DNA of 37,448 nucleotides from NCBI GenBank assembly GCA_947462095.1, contig CANHNQ010000019.1:1-37448 (forward strand), in the 5' to 3' direction. Below the pieces are notes generated by a model, which saw only the letters and a list, made by a program, of their open reading frames with translations, ran no database searches and was not told where the DNA came from. This document shows positions 23,821-31,818 of this stretch, piece after piece; positions within the stretch are counted from its first letter, which is position 1, and each line of letters starts with the position of its first letter. This DNA is from Gemmatimonadota bacterium. Lineage in GTDB: Bacteria; Gemmatimonadota; Gemmatimonadetes; Gemmatimonadales; Gemmatimonadaceae. Made by a program: the position numbers and the translations under genes.

Positions 23821-25458
23821 GTGACGACCCCGCTCCATCCCAAACGTGGTGCCGATCTTCTGAATGACCCGGTCCTGAACAAGGGCACCGCGTTCACTGA
23901 CGCCGAGCGCGATGCCTTCGGATTGCGCGGGCTGCTGCCGCCACGGGTGATGTCGCAGGACGAGCAGCTCGCCCGCATTCTGCCGGGCGTGCGTTCGAAG
24001 CCGTCACCGCTGGAGCAGTACGCGTATCTGGTGGCGCTGCACGATCGCAACGTCACGCTCTTCTATCGGCTGGTGATGAATCACCTCGAGGAGCTGATGC
24101 CGGTGCTGTACACGCCCACGGTGGGGCAGGCGTGCGAGGAGTTCGGCCGCATTTTCCGGCGCAGTCGCGGCATGTACATCACGGCCGCCGACAAGGGGCA
24201 CGTGGCGGCGGTGCTCGCCAACTGGCCCCAGGATGATATTCGCATGATCGTCGTCACCGACGGGGAGCGCATTCTCGGCCTGGGCGATCTTGGGGCCAAC
24301 GGCATGGGCATCCCGATCGGCAAGCTCACGCTGTACACGGCGTGCGCCGGCGTGTCGCCCAATCAGTGTCTGCCGATCACGATCGACGTGGGCACCAACA
24401 ATACGGCGCTGCGTGAGAGTCATTCCTACGTGGGGCTGCGTCAGCCGCGGTTGCGCGGCGCCGAGTACGACGAACTGCTGGACGAATTCGTCGAGGCGGT
24501 GCAGGCGCGGTTTCCGATGGCCTGTCTGCAGTTCGAAGACTTCGGCAATCACAACGCGTTTTCGCTGCTGGAACGGTGGCGCGACCGGATCTGTACGTTC
24601 AACGACGACATTCAGGGTACGGCGTCGGTGGCGCTGGCCGGCCTGTTCTCGGCCGCGCGCATCAACGGGACACCGCTGCGCGACATGCGCCTGCTGTTTC
24701 TCGGCGCCGGCGAAGCCGGTATCGGGATCGGCGATCTCGTGGTCGAGGCGCTGTGCGCCGAAGGGATGTCACTCGACGAGGCACGCCGGCACTGCTGGTT
24801 CGTGGACTCGAAGGGGCTGGTGGAGCACTCGCGCACCGATCTCGCCGAACACAAGCAGCGCTTCGCGCACGAGCATGCGCCGGTGAGCACGTTGCTCGAT
24901 GCGGTGACCGCGCTCAAGCCGCACGCCATCATCGGCGTGTCGGGTACGCCGAACACGTTCACCAAGGACGTGCTCGAGGCCATGGCGAAGGAGCACGCGC
25001 GCCCCATCGTGCTGGCGCTGTCCAATCCCACGTCGAAGGCCGAGTGCACGGCGCTGCAGGCGTACGCGGGCACGGATGGTCGGGCCATTTTCGCCAGCGG
25101 CAGCCCGTTCGCGCCGGTCACGTACAAGGGGAAGACCCACGTGCCGGGGCAGGGCAATAATGCGTACATCTTCCCCGGCGTCGGACTCGGCGTCACCGTG
25201 AGCGCGTCGTCACGCGTCACGGAATCCATGTTCGCTGCGGCGGCGCGCACGCTCGCCGCGCTCGTGACCGAAGACGATCTGGCGATGGGACGGATCTATC
25301 CGAGCCTGTCACGGATCCGCGAAGTGTCCCGGGCCATCGCGATCGAGGTGGCCACGTTGGCCTTCGACAGCGGCTTGGCGCGGGTGGAGCGGCCGGCCGA
25401 CATCGCGGCCGCCGTGACGGACGCGATGTTCGAGCCGCACTACGTGTCGCTCGTGTAA
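23821..25458 (+). CDS. maeA: NAD-dependent malic enzyme
   Basis: 545 residues, the usual length. It oxidatively decarboxylates L-malate to pyruvate with NAD (cytoplasm). Motifs in order are LMPVLYTPTVG with Y97, GDLGANGMGIPIGKL with catalytic K168, QFEDFGNHNAF, the metal-binding FNDDIQGTASV, the nucleotide-binding FLGAGEAGIGI, and ALSNPTSKAECT with GQGNNAYIFPGVGLG near the end. The long form and FNDDIQGTA place it with the MaeA/eukaryotic-like group; NAD rather than NADP preference is inferred from family. The GTG start has a good ribosome site. It stands between two PLP decarboxylase genes. Confidence 0.93.
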   Translation: MTTPLHPKRGADLLNDPVLNKGTAFTDAERDAFGLRGLLPPRVMSQDEQLARILPGVRSKPSPLEQYAYLVALHDRNVTLFYRLVMNHLEELMPVLYTPTVGQACEEFGRIFRRSRGMYITAADKGHVAAVLANWPQDDIRMIVVTDGERILGLGDLGANGMGIPIGKLTLYTACAGVSPNQCLPITIDVGTNNTALRESHSYVGLRQPRLRGAEYDELLDEFVEAVQARFPMACLQFEDFGNHNAFSLLERWRDRICTFNDDIQGTASVALAGLFSAARINGTPLRDMRLLFLGAGEAGIGIGDLVVEALCAEGMSLDEARRHCWFVDSKGLVEHSRTDLAEHKQRFAHEHAPVSTLLDAVTALKPHAIIGVSGTPNTFTKDVLEAMAKEHARPIVLALSNPTSKAECTALQAYAGTDGRAIFASGSPFAPVTYKGKTHVPGQGNNAYIFPGVGLGVTVSASSRVTESMFAAAARTLAALVTEDDLAMGRIYPSLSRIREVSRAIAIEVATLAFDSGLARVERPADIAAAVTDAMFEPHYVSLV

Positions 25459-25501
25459 CTCGGGAGCGCCGCCGCCACTCAGCATCACGCAACCGCAGGG
25501 A

Positions 25502-26941
25502 GTGCGTATCCTCGATCTCGAATTCAGCGCGCACGACATGCGCGACATGGCCGATCAGGTCGTCGCGCGCTGCGTGGAGCACATCACGACGCTGCCGCTG
25601 CAGCCGCTGTACGGCGTGCACGACGCGGACGCGCTGTGCACGCGTATGCGGGAGCCGTCGCCGGCGTCCGGTACGCCGCTGCCGGCGTTGCTCGACGATC
25701 TCTTCACGACCTACATCCCGCAATCATTCAACACGCCGGCGCCGGGCTATCTCGCGTACATCCCCGGCGGCGGTCTGTTTCCGGCGGCGCTGGCGGATTT
25801 CATCGCCGATACCACCAATCGCTACACGGGCATCTGGCAGGCCGCACCGGCGCTCGTGCAGCTGGAAGCGAATGCGCTGGAGTGGCTGCGCGAGTGGATG
25901 GGATTCCCGGTTGGCACGCGTGGCGTGTTCACCACCGGCGGCTCCATGGCCACGTTCAATGCGGTGCTGTGCGCGCGTGAGCAATATCTGGGCGTCGATA
26001 TCCGTCGCGGCGTGCTGTACACGTCGGATCAGGCGCATCATTGCGTGCTCAAGTCGGCGAAGCTGGCCGGCATCATGCCCGATCGCGTACGCTCGATTCC
26101 GTGTGATGCGCAGTTCCATCTGCCGGTCGACGCGCTGCGCGCCGCGATCGCCCAGGATCGTCGCGACGGGTTGCTGCCGTTCATGGTGGTGTCGAACGCC
26201 GGCACCACGAACACGGGTGCCGTGGATCCGCTCAGCGCCATCGCCGACCTGTGTGCCGACGAACAGCTGTGGCATCACGTGGACGGCGCGTATGGCGCGT
26301 TCTTCCAGCTGTGTCGGGACACGCAGCCCGTCTTACGCGGCATCGAACGCGCGGATTCCCTCACACTCGATCCGCATAAGGGGATGTTCATGCCGTACGG
26401 CACGGGCGCGCTGCTGGTGCGCGATGGGGCCGCGCTGCGGGCAGCGCACGGTGCGACGGCCGACTATCTCCCCGACATGCCGAGCGCGTCGGAGTTCTAC
26501 GATCCGAGTCAGCATGGCCCCGATCTGTCGCGCGGCTTTCCGGGGCTGCGCATGTGGCTCACGATCAAGCTGTACGGCGCCGACGCGTTCCGGGCGGCCA
26601 TCGACGAGAAGCGCGCGCTCGCGCTCGACGCGGCGGCGCGGGTCGCGCAGTTACCGCATGTCGTGATGGACGCGCCGCCGGAACTGTCGTTGTTTCCGTT
26701 CCACCTCACGTGGCCGGGTGCCACGCTGGCGCAGGAAGACGCGGCCACCCGCGACTTGATGGCGGCCACGTCACAGCGTGGACGCGTGATGATCAGCGGC
26801 GCCGTCGCCGGCGGGCGCTATGTGGGGCGGGTGTGCGTGCTGAGCTTCCGGACGCATGCGGCGCAGATCGACGATCTCGTGGAGGACATGGCGGCCGCGA
26901 TCGCTGAGGTGGTCGCCACGCACCGGGCGTTATCGGCGTAG
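25502..26941 (+). CDS. Second PLP-dependent group II decarboxylase
   Basis: 479 residues with a GTG start. It is the same superfamily as the 22139-23614 product but clearly a different subfamily: PAPGYLAYIPGGGLFPAALAD, then VFTTGGSMATFNAVLCAR, SDQAHHCVLKSA, HVDGAYGAF and the PLP lysine K293 in LDPHKGMFMPYGTG. The FxxxLADFIADxTNRYTG region and DPHKGMFxPYGTG resemble aromatic-L-amino-acid or tyrosine decarboxylase-like proteins; the substrate is unproven. The stretch GGGAGTG puts the purine-rich element directly against the start, so initiation may be weak. It is 43 bp after malic enzyme and 111 bp before the OPT transporter gene. Confidence 0.9.
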   Translation: MRILDLEFSAHDMRDMADQVVARCVEHITTLPLQPLYGVHDADALCTRMREPSPASGTPLPALLDDLFTTYIPQSFNTPAPGYLAYIPGGGLFPAALADFIADTTNRYTGIWQAAPALVQLEANALEWLREWMGFPVGTRGVFTTGGSMATFNAVLCAREQYLGVDIRRGVLYTSDQAHHCVLKSAKLAGIMPDRVRSIPCDAQFHLPVDALRAAIAQDRRDGLLPFMVVSNAGTTNTGAVDPLSAIADLCADEQLWHHVDGAYGAFFQLCRDTQPVLRGIERADSLTLDPHKGMFMPYGTGALLVRDGAALRAAHGATADYLPDMPSASEFYDPSQHGPDLSRGFPGLRMWLTIKLYGADAFRAAIDEKRALALDAAARVAQLPHVVMDAPPELSLFPFHLTWPGATLAQEDAATRDLMAATSQRGRVMISGAVAGGRYVGRVCVLSFRTHAAQIDDLVEDMAAAIAEVVATHRALSA

Positions 26942-27052
26942 TCCCGGCACCTTCCTCGAACGGCCCCCCGCGGCGTTCATTACGGCGTCGACGATGGCAT
27001 TGATCTCGGCCAATCTGCTGGGCCACGGCACGTTCCCTTCACCAGAGACCAG

Positions 27053-29365
27053 ATGTCGTACATCGCCTCCGAAACCCGTCTGCGCGAACTCACCCCGGTT
27101 CCGCTGATCGTCGGTGCGGTGCTCGGTTTGATCTTCGGCGCGTCCTCGCTGTACCTGGTGCTCAAGGTCGGACTCACCGTGAGTGCGTCGATCCCGGTGG
27201 CGGTCATCTCGATCACGATCTTCCGTCTCTTGGCACGACTGGGCGGTCGTGATGCCACGATCCTGGAGCACAACATCGTGCAGACGGCGGGGTCGGCGGG
27301 CGAATCGATCGCCTTCGGCATCGGTGTCACGATGCCGGCGATTCTCATTCTCGGATTCGACCTCGAGATTGCGCGCGTGCTCCTGGTGGCGGTGCTTGGT
27401 GGTGTGCTGGGCATTCTCATGATGATTCCCCTGCGGCGCGCGCTCATCGTGGCGCAGCATGGTGTGCTGAAGTATCCGGAGGGGACCGCGTGCGCCGAGG
27501 TGCTGAAGGCCGGGGCGAACGCCGAGTCGCGCGCGGCGGCGAGTGATGCCGCGAAGCGCGAGCAGGAGGTGCTGGGCGGCGCCGGCACGAGCGCGCGCAC
27601 GATCTTCACGGGCTTCGGCATCGGCCTCGTGTACAAGACCGCGATGTCGGCGTTGCGCGCCTGGAAAGACGTGCCGGAAAAAATCTTCGGTGCGCCGTTC
27701 TCGGCGGCGTCGGTGTCGGTGGAAGTGTCGCCGGAGTTGCTGGGCGTGGGCTACATCATCGGCCCGCGCGTGGCCGCGGTCATGTGCGCCGGTGGTGTGC
27801 TGGCGTATCTCGTGCTCATTCCGATGATCGCGTACTTCGGGTCGGCGCTCACGGCGCCGCTGGCACCGGAGGCCCGCGCGTTGATCCGCGATATGAGTCC
27901 GGGGGCGATCCGCAACGCGTATGTGCTGTACATCGGCGCGGGCGCGGTGGCGGCCGGTGGCATCATCAGCGTGATCCGCTCTCTGCCGACCATCTGGCAT
28001 GGACTGCGTGAGGGGCTGCGTGATGTGTCCAACTCCACCGCTGCCACGGTTCGCGATACGGTGCGTACGGACCGCGACCTGCCGATCACGCTGGTGTTGC
28101 TGGGCATCATTGCGCTGCTCGTGGCCCTCGTGGGCGCGAGTCCGCTGTACGTGGGTGGCACCGGCTTCGGCGCGCGGATCGCGGCCGCGTTGCTGATTGT
28201 GGTGTTCGGCTTCCTGTTCGTGACGGTGTCGTCGCGGCTGACCGGTGAAATCGGCTCGTCGTCGAATCCGATTTCCGGCATGACGGTGGCCACCCTGCTG
28301 CTCACCTGTCTGGCGTTCGTGGTGCTGGGGTGGACGGGGAGCAACTACTACGTGACCGCGTTGTCGATTGGTGCCATCGTGTGCATCGCCGCGTCGAACG
28401 GCGGCACCACGTCGCAGGACTTGAAGACGGGATTTCTGGTGGGCGCCACGCCGCGCTCGCAGCAGATCGCGATCGTCGTTGGCGCGCTCGTGTCGGCGTT
28501 GGCGCTGGGCCCGATTCTGCTACGGCTCAATGCCGCCGGCACCGTGTACGTGAGCGCGTCGGCGCTGGCGCCCGATGCGCGCGGCGGTGCGGCGCTCACG
28601 AGCGGTGAACGGGTGGACGTGCGCACGCTCGAGCGCCGTGAATCGGTGGACGGCATCATGGCCGACGGCGGCACCGACTCACGCGAGTACTGGGTGTGGC
28701 ATAAACAAGACCCGAGCGGCGGCAACGCCGAGAAGTATCTGGTGGATGACGCGGGCACGCCGGTGTACTTCGTGGATCCGGGCATCAACGGCAGCATCCG
28801 GACGCTCGCGAACGGGCAGGATGTGCCGAAGTTCGATGCGCCCAAGGCCACGCTGATGTCGTACATCATCAAGGGCATCCTGGGCGGCAAGCTGCCGTGG
28901 GGGCTCGTGCTGCTGGGCGCGATGATCGCGCTGGTGCTCGAGCTGTCGGGGATTCCGTCGCTGGCCTTCGCGGTGGGCGTGTATCTGCCGATTTCCACCT
29001 CCGCGCCGATTTTCGTGGGCGGCGTGGTGCGCTGGGCGGTGGATCGCTGGATCGCGCGCAAGCATGTCGGGCGTCATCTCACCGACGACGAACTGGCGGC
29101 CGAGGGGGACAAGAGCCCCGGGGTGCTGATGGCGTCGGGGTACATCGCGGGCGGCGCCATCGCCGGCATCCTGATCGCCTTTGTGGCGGGAGTACCGGCG
29201 ATGGCGGGGGTGAATCGCGCGATCGAAGCGATGTCGGTGAACAATCCGCTGTTCTCGGGACCGATGGCCGACGCGCTGTCGCTCGTACCGTTCGTGGTGC
29301 TGGTGGCGGTGCTGTATCTGACCGGTCGCGAGACACTGCTGCGACCGGCCGGCTCTACTTCGTAA
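27053..29365 (+). CDS. OPT-family oligopeptide transporter
   Basis: 770 residues with about 14-16 hydrophobic segments. Family marks are LTPVPLIVGAVLGLIFGAS, VGLTVSASIPVAVISI, EHNIVQTAGSAGESIAFGI and YPEGTACAEVLKAG, the last two being the OPT/YSL signature blocks. A polar loop of about 100 residues (about 505-610), with YLVDDAGTPVYFVDPGINGS, projects from the membrane before the last segments, as in bacterial OPT proteins. The family imports oligopeptides or metal-chelate peptides with protons. It follows two amino-acid decarboxylases and malic enzyme, and its tail overlaps the convergent prolyl-iminopeptidase-like gene by 11 bp. Peptide uptake fits this setting. Confidence 0.92.
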   Translation: MSYIASETRLRELTPVPLIVGAVLGLIFGASSLYLVLKVGLTVSASIPVAVISITIFRLLARLGGRDATILEHNIVQTAGSAGESIAFGIGVTMPAILILGFDLEIARVLLVAVLGGVLGILMMIPLRRALIVAQHGVLKYPEGTACAEVLKAGANAESRAAASDAAKREQEVLGGAGTSARTIFTGFGIGLVYKTAMSALRAWKDVPEKIFGAPFSAASVSVEVSPELLGVGYIIGPRVAAVMCAGGVLAYLVLIPMIAYFGSALTAPLAPEARALIRDMSPGAIRNAYVLYIGAGAVAAGGIISVIRSLPTIWHGLREGLRDVSNSTAATVRDTVRTDRDLPITLVLLGIIALLVALVGASPLYVGGTGFGARIAAALLIVVFGFLFVTVSSRLTGEIGSSSNPISGMTVATLLLTCLAFVVLGWTGSNYYVTALSIGAIVCIAASNGGTTSQDLKTGFLVGATPRSQQIAIVVGALVSALALGPILLRLNAAGTVYVSASALAPDARGGAALTSGERVDVRTLERRESVDGIMADGGTDSREYWVWHKQDPSGGNAEKYLVDDAGTPVYFVDPGINGSIRTLANGQDVPKFDAPKATLMSYIIKGILGGKLPWGLVLLGAMIALVLELSGIPSLAFAVGVYLPISTSAPIFVGGVVRWAVDRWIARKHVGRHLTDDELAAEGDKSPGVLMASGYIAGGAIAGILIAFVAGVPAMAGVNRAIEAMSVNNPLFSGPMADALSLVPFVVLVAVLYLTGRETLLRPAGSTS

Positions 29366-30425
29366 ACGCGCCCGTATCGACGTCTTTCATGAACGTCATC
29401 AGGCCGCCGAAGTACGTGGGGCCGTCGTCGTACATCGCCATGTGCCCGGCGTTGGGGCAGAGCAGGTAGCGGCCCTTGGGGAACTGCGTCGACATCCACT
29501 CCATGTGCTTCGGATCCATGGTGTCGTACGTGCCGGCGATCACGAGCGTGGGCACCGTGATGTTCTTGAGATCGGCGGTGCGATCCCAGTTCACGAGTTT
29601 GCCGCTGGCGCCGAGTTCACTGGGCCCCTGCATCGGGATGTAGATGTCGGGGTTCATGTGCTTGAAGGCCCGATTCACCGGCTCGGGCCATTGCGCGGCG
29701 GGTTTGCGCAGAATGTGCTGCTCGTAGTGATTGGGGATGAGCAGCTCCATGTAGCGCGGATTGGCATAATCCTTTTTTGCTTCGATGGCCTTCACTTCGG
29801 CCAGCACCTGCTGATTCATGGCGGGCATGAGCACGCTGTCGGCATAGCGATTGTACGCCGGGACGCTCGCCATCATGTTCGAGATGATGAGCCCCTTGAG
29901 GTTCTGGCCGTACTTGATCGCGTACTCGGTGGCGAGAATCCCGCCCCACGAGTGGCCCAGCACATAGAAGTTGGTGCTGTCGAGGCCGAGGGCGATGCGC
30001 ACCTGCTCGACTTCTTCCACGAAGCGTTCGGTGTTCCAGAGCGACGAGTCCTTCGGCTGATCGCTGTTGAACGAGCCGAGCTGGTCGTAGTAGTAGTACT
30101 CGACGCCGCCCGCGGGGAGATACGAATCGGCGGCTTCGAAGTACTCGTGCGTCACGCCGGGGCCGCCGTGCAGCAGCAGCAGCTTGATCTTCGGATTATT
30201 GCCGACGCGCTTCGTCCACACGTTGAACGTGCCCGTGGGCGTCGTGATCGGAATCATCCGCACGCCGCCGGCATACACGTCGGTGCGTCCGGTGGTATCG
30301 AAGTAGCTGGCGAGCGACGGGGTGGCCGTGGTGGCGGCGACCTGATCGGTGGACCGGGTCGTGCACCCCGCGACGATCGCAGCGACCAGCAGGCCGGGCG
30401 CGAGGAGCGTAGAAATTCGGCGCAT
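29355..30425 (-). CDS. Lipoprotein prolyl iminopeptidase-like hydrolase (S33)
   Basis: 356 residues. The start at the ATG complementary to 30423-30425 opens a lipoprotein signal with IVAGC (C21). Next come HGGPG (86-90), the oxyanion region typical of proline iminopeptidase, DQLGSF, and the nucleophile S159 in GHSWGG. The acid in GTYDTMD and the His in NAGHMAM complete the triad. The family releases N-terminal proline or other residues from peptides; here it would act in the periplasm or at the outer face. The start codon overlaps the stop of the thioredoxin gene by one base (TGATG), so translation is coupled. The 3' end overlaps the OPT gene. Confidence 0.88.
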   Translation of the reverse strand: MRRISTLLAPGLLVAAIVAGCTTRSTDQVAATTATPSLASYFDTTGRTDVYAGGVRMIPITTPTGTFNVWTKRVGNNPKIKLLLLHGGPGVTHEYFEAADSYLPAGGVEYYYYDQLGSFNSDQPKDSSLWNTERFVEEVEQVRIALGLDSTNFYVLGHSWGGILATEYAIKYGQNLKGLIISNMMASVPAYNRYADSVLMPAMNQQVLAEVKAIEAKKDYANPRYMELLIPNHYEQHILRKPAAQWPEPVNRAFKHMNPDIYIPMQGPSELGASGKLVNWDRTADLKNITVPTLVIAGTYDTMDPKHMEWMSTQFPKGRYLLCPNAGHMAMYDDGPTYFGGLMTFMKDVDTGAFTK

Positions 30426-30925
30426 CAGATGGCCCTCTTGATGGCGGCGTCGAGGTTCTGCGTGCCACCGACACCGGTGTATACGATCTTGCCGGCCTTG
30501 TTGATCACGACCACGTAGCTGGTGGCGGGGACGTCGTAGGCGCCGCTGACGGTGCCTTTGCGGTCGTACAGCAGTTCGCCGCCAAGCTTGTTGGCTTTCT
30601 GCCACCCCTTCACGCGTTCGATGGACTGGTTCACCGACACGGCGACGGTCACGAACTTCACCTGCGCCCCGTGCTTGGTCATGGCGGCGCGCATGGCGGG
30701 CTCGAGCTGCTTGCAGTTGCCGCACCAGGTGGCCCAGAACTCGAGGACGACGGGCGTCTTGCCGAGGTAGGCGGTGAGGTCGACGGTTTTGCCGTCGAGG
30801 GTCTCGAGCGGTCCGCCGGGGGCGGTTTCGCCGACGGCGATGCCGAGGTCCTGGGCGAGGGCGGGGCTTGAGACGGCCAGGGTGGCGGCGGCGAGGATGG
30901 TGAAGAGGGTGCGGAAGGATCGCAT
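30425..30925 (-). CDS. Periplasmic thioredoxin-like protein (TlpA/ResA type)
   Basis: 166 residues. Signal peptide 1-24 ends PALA-Q. The thioredoxin fold carries the active site W67-C68-G69-N70-C71 in EFWATWCGNCK. A conserved cis-Pro is present in DVPATSYVVV. Such proteins reduce disulfides in the periplasm, for example on cytochrome c apoproteins or other exported proteins, and need electrons from a CcdA/DsbD membrane partner. That partner is encoded immediately upstream on the same strand, 94 bp away. GVGGTQNLDAAI is the usual C-terminal helix. Confidence 0.9.
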   Translation of the reverse strand: MRSFRTLFTILAAATLAVSSPALAQDLGIAVGETAPGGPLETLDGKTVDLTAYLGKTPVVLEFWATWCGNCKQLEPAMRAAMTKHGAQVKFVTVAVSVNQSIERVKGWQKANKLGGELLYDRKGTVSGAYDVPATSYVVVINKAGKIVYTGVGGTQNLDAAIKRAI

Positions 30926-30932
30926 GACTGCT

Positions 30933-31007
30933 GAGTAGGGAGTATGGGGTATGGGGTAAGGTGGAGGGGGACGGCGAGGGATACTCCCTACCCCGTACTC
31001 CCGACTC
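30933..31007. repeat. Inverted repeat between the CcdA-like and thioredoxin genes
   Basis: Arms 30933-30951 and 30989-31007 are 19 bp each with one mismatch and one G-T pair; the spacer is 37 bp. The left arm is rich in GGG/GGGG runs built from the motif GGGAGTA(T/C)GGGGTA. It fills the gap between two genes expected to be co-transcribed and could act as an attenuator, a processing site or a mobile palindromic element. There is no T-run. Confidence 0.7.
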
Positions 31008-31019
31008 CTTACTTCGCCG

Positions 31020-31760
31020 TTAGAAATAGACTTGCCCCATCTTCACCAAGTAGTACTCCGCCATGCCGAGCATGACGAAGGCGAAGAGCTTTTTCACCGT
31101 CAGCATCCACGCTCCTGCGCGCGGCAATCGAGACAGCGACCCCGCGGAGAGGCCGACGACGACCAGCAGGGTGCACATGCCCAGCGAGAAGGTGAAGAGG
31201 TAGAGAAAGCCGAGCAGGGCGGAGCCGGTGGTGGAGACCCAGGTGAGGACGGCGGCCATGACCGGGGCGGAACAGGGGGCGGCCACGAGTCCTGAGGCGG
31301 CGCCCATGATGAAGGCGCCGGCCACGCGTCCGCCGGTTCCGGCGTTGGCGGCGCGCTGCATGAGGGCGGCGGGGACGCGGACGGGGAGGACGTCGAACAT
31401 GGAGAGGGCCGCCAGCATGAGCAGATTCGCCATGGCGAAGTAGGCCCACGGGTTGGCGGACACCGTGCCGAACATCGTGCCGGTGAGGCCGGCGAGGAGT
31501 CCGAGTCCGGCGTAGACGGTGGCCAGCCCGAACACGTAGGTGAGCGACAGCCCCAGTGGACGCCACTTTGACGCTGTAGTGGCGCCTGACTGTTCCGATG
31601 ATGATTGACCACCGACGATCGCGGCCGTGATCGGGATCATCGGGTACACACAGGGCGTGAGCGACGTCAGGACGCCCGCCCCGAACAACAGCGGGAGGGC
31701 CGCTGCCGGATTGGACGAGAGCTGCGCGGTGACGTCGGCGATCGGCGTGAGAGCAATCAT
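31020..31760 (-). CDS. CcdA/DsbD-beta-like thiol electron carrier
   Basis: 246 residues with about six hydrophobic segments. Two conserved cysteines lie in the expected places: C37 in LTSLTPCVYPMIP and C163 in GLVAAPCSAPVMAA. These are the marks of the DsbD beta domain and CcdA, which pass electrons from cytoplasmic thioredoxin across the membrane. It lacks the periplasmic alpha and gamma domains of full DsbD. The thioredoxin encoded next probably takes their place. The start at MIALTPIADV is chosen because the longer frame adds an Arg/Cys-rich non-protein leader and because TATCTT ends 7 bases before this ATG. Confidence 0.9.
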   Translation of the reverse strand: MIALTPIADVTAQLSSNPAAALPLLFGAGVLTSLTPCVYPMIPITAAIVGGQSSSEQSGATTASKWRPLGLSLTYVFGLATVYAGLGLLAGLTGTMFGTVSANPWAYFAMANLLMLAALSMFDVLPVRVPAALMQRAANAGTGGRVAGAFIMGAASGLVAAPCSAPVMAAVLTWVSTTGSALLGFLYLFTFSLGMCTLLVVVGLSAGSLSRLPRAGAWMLTVKKLFAFVMLGMAEYYLVKMGQVYF

Positions 31761-31767
31761 GTACGGG

Positions 31768-31773
31768 AAGATA
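31768..31773 (-). promoter_or_regulatory. -10 element of the CcdA-like gene, leaderless candidate
   Basis: The minus strand reads TATCTT, CCCGTAC, then ATG (7-base spacer). It is identical in hexamer to the fabI element. Confidence 0.5.
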
Positions 31774-31818
31774 CGGCCGAACGGGCGGGTGCGTTCCCGC
31801 CGTCGCCACGGTGGGGCA

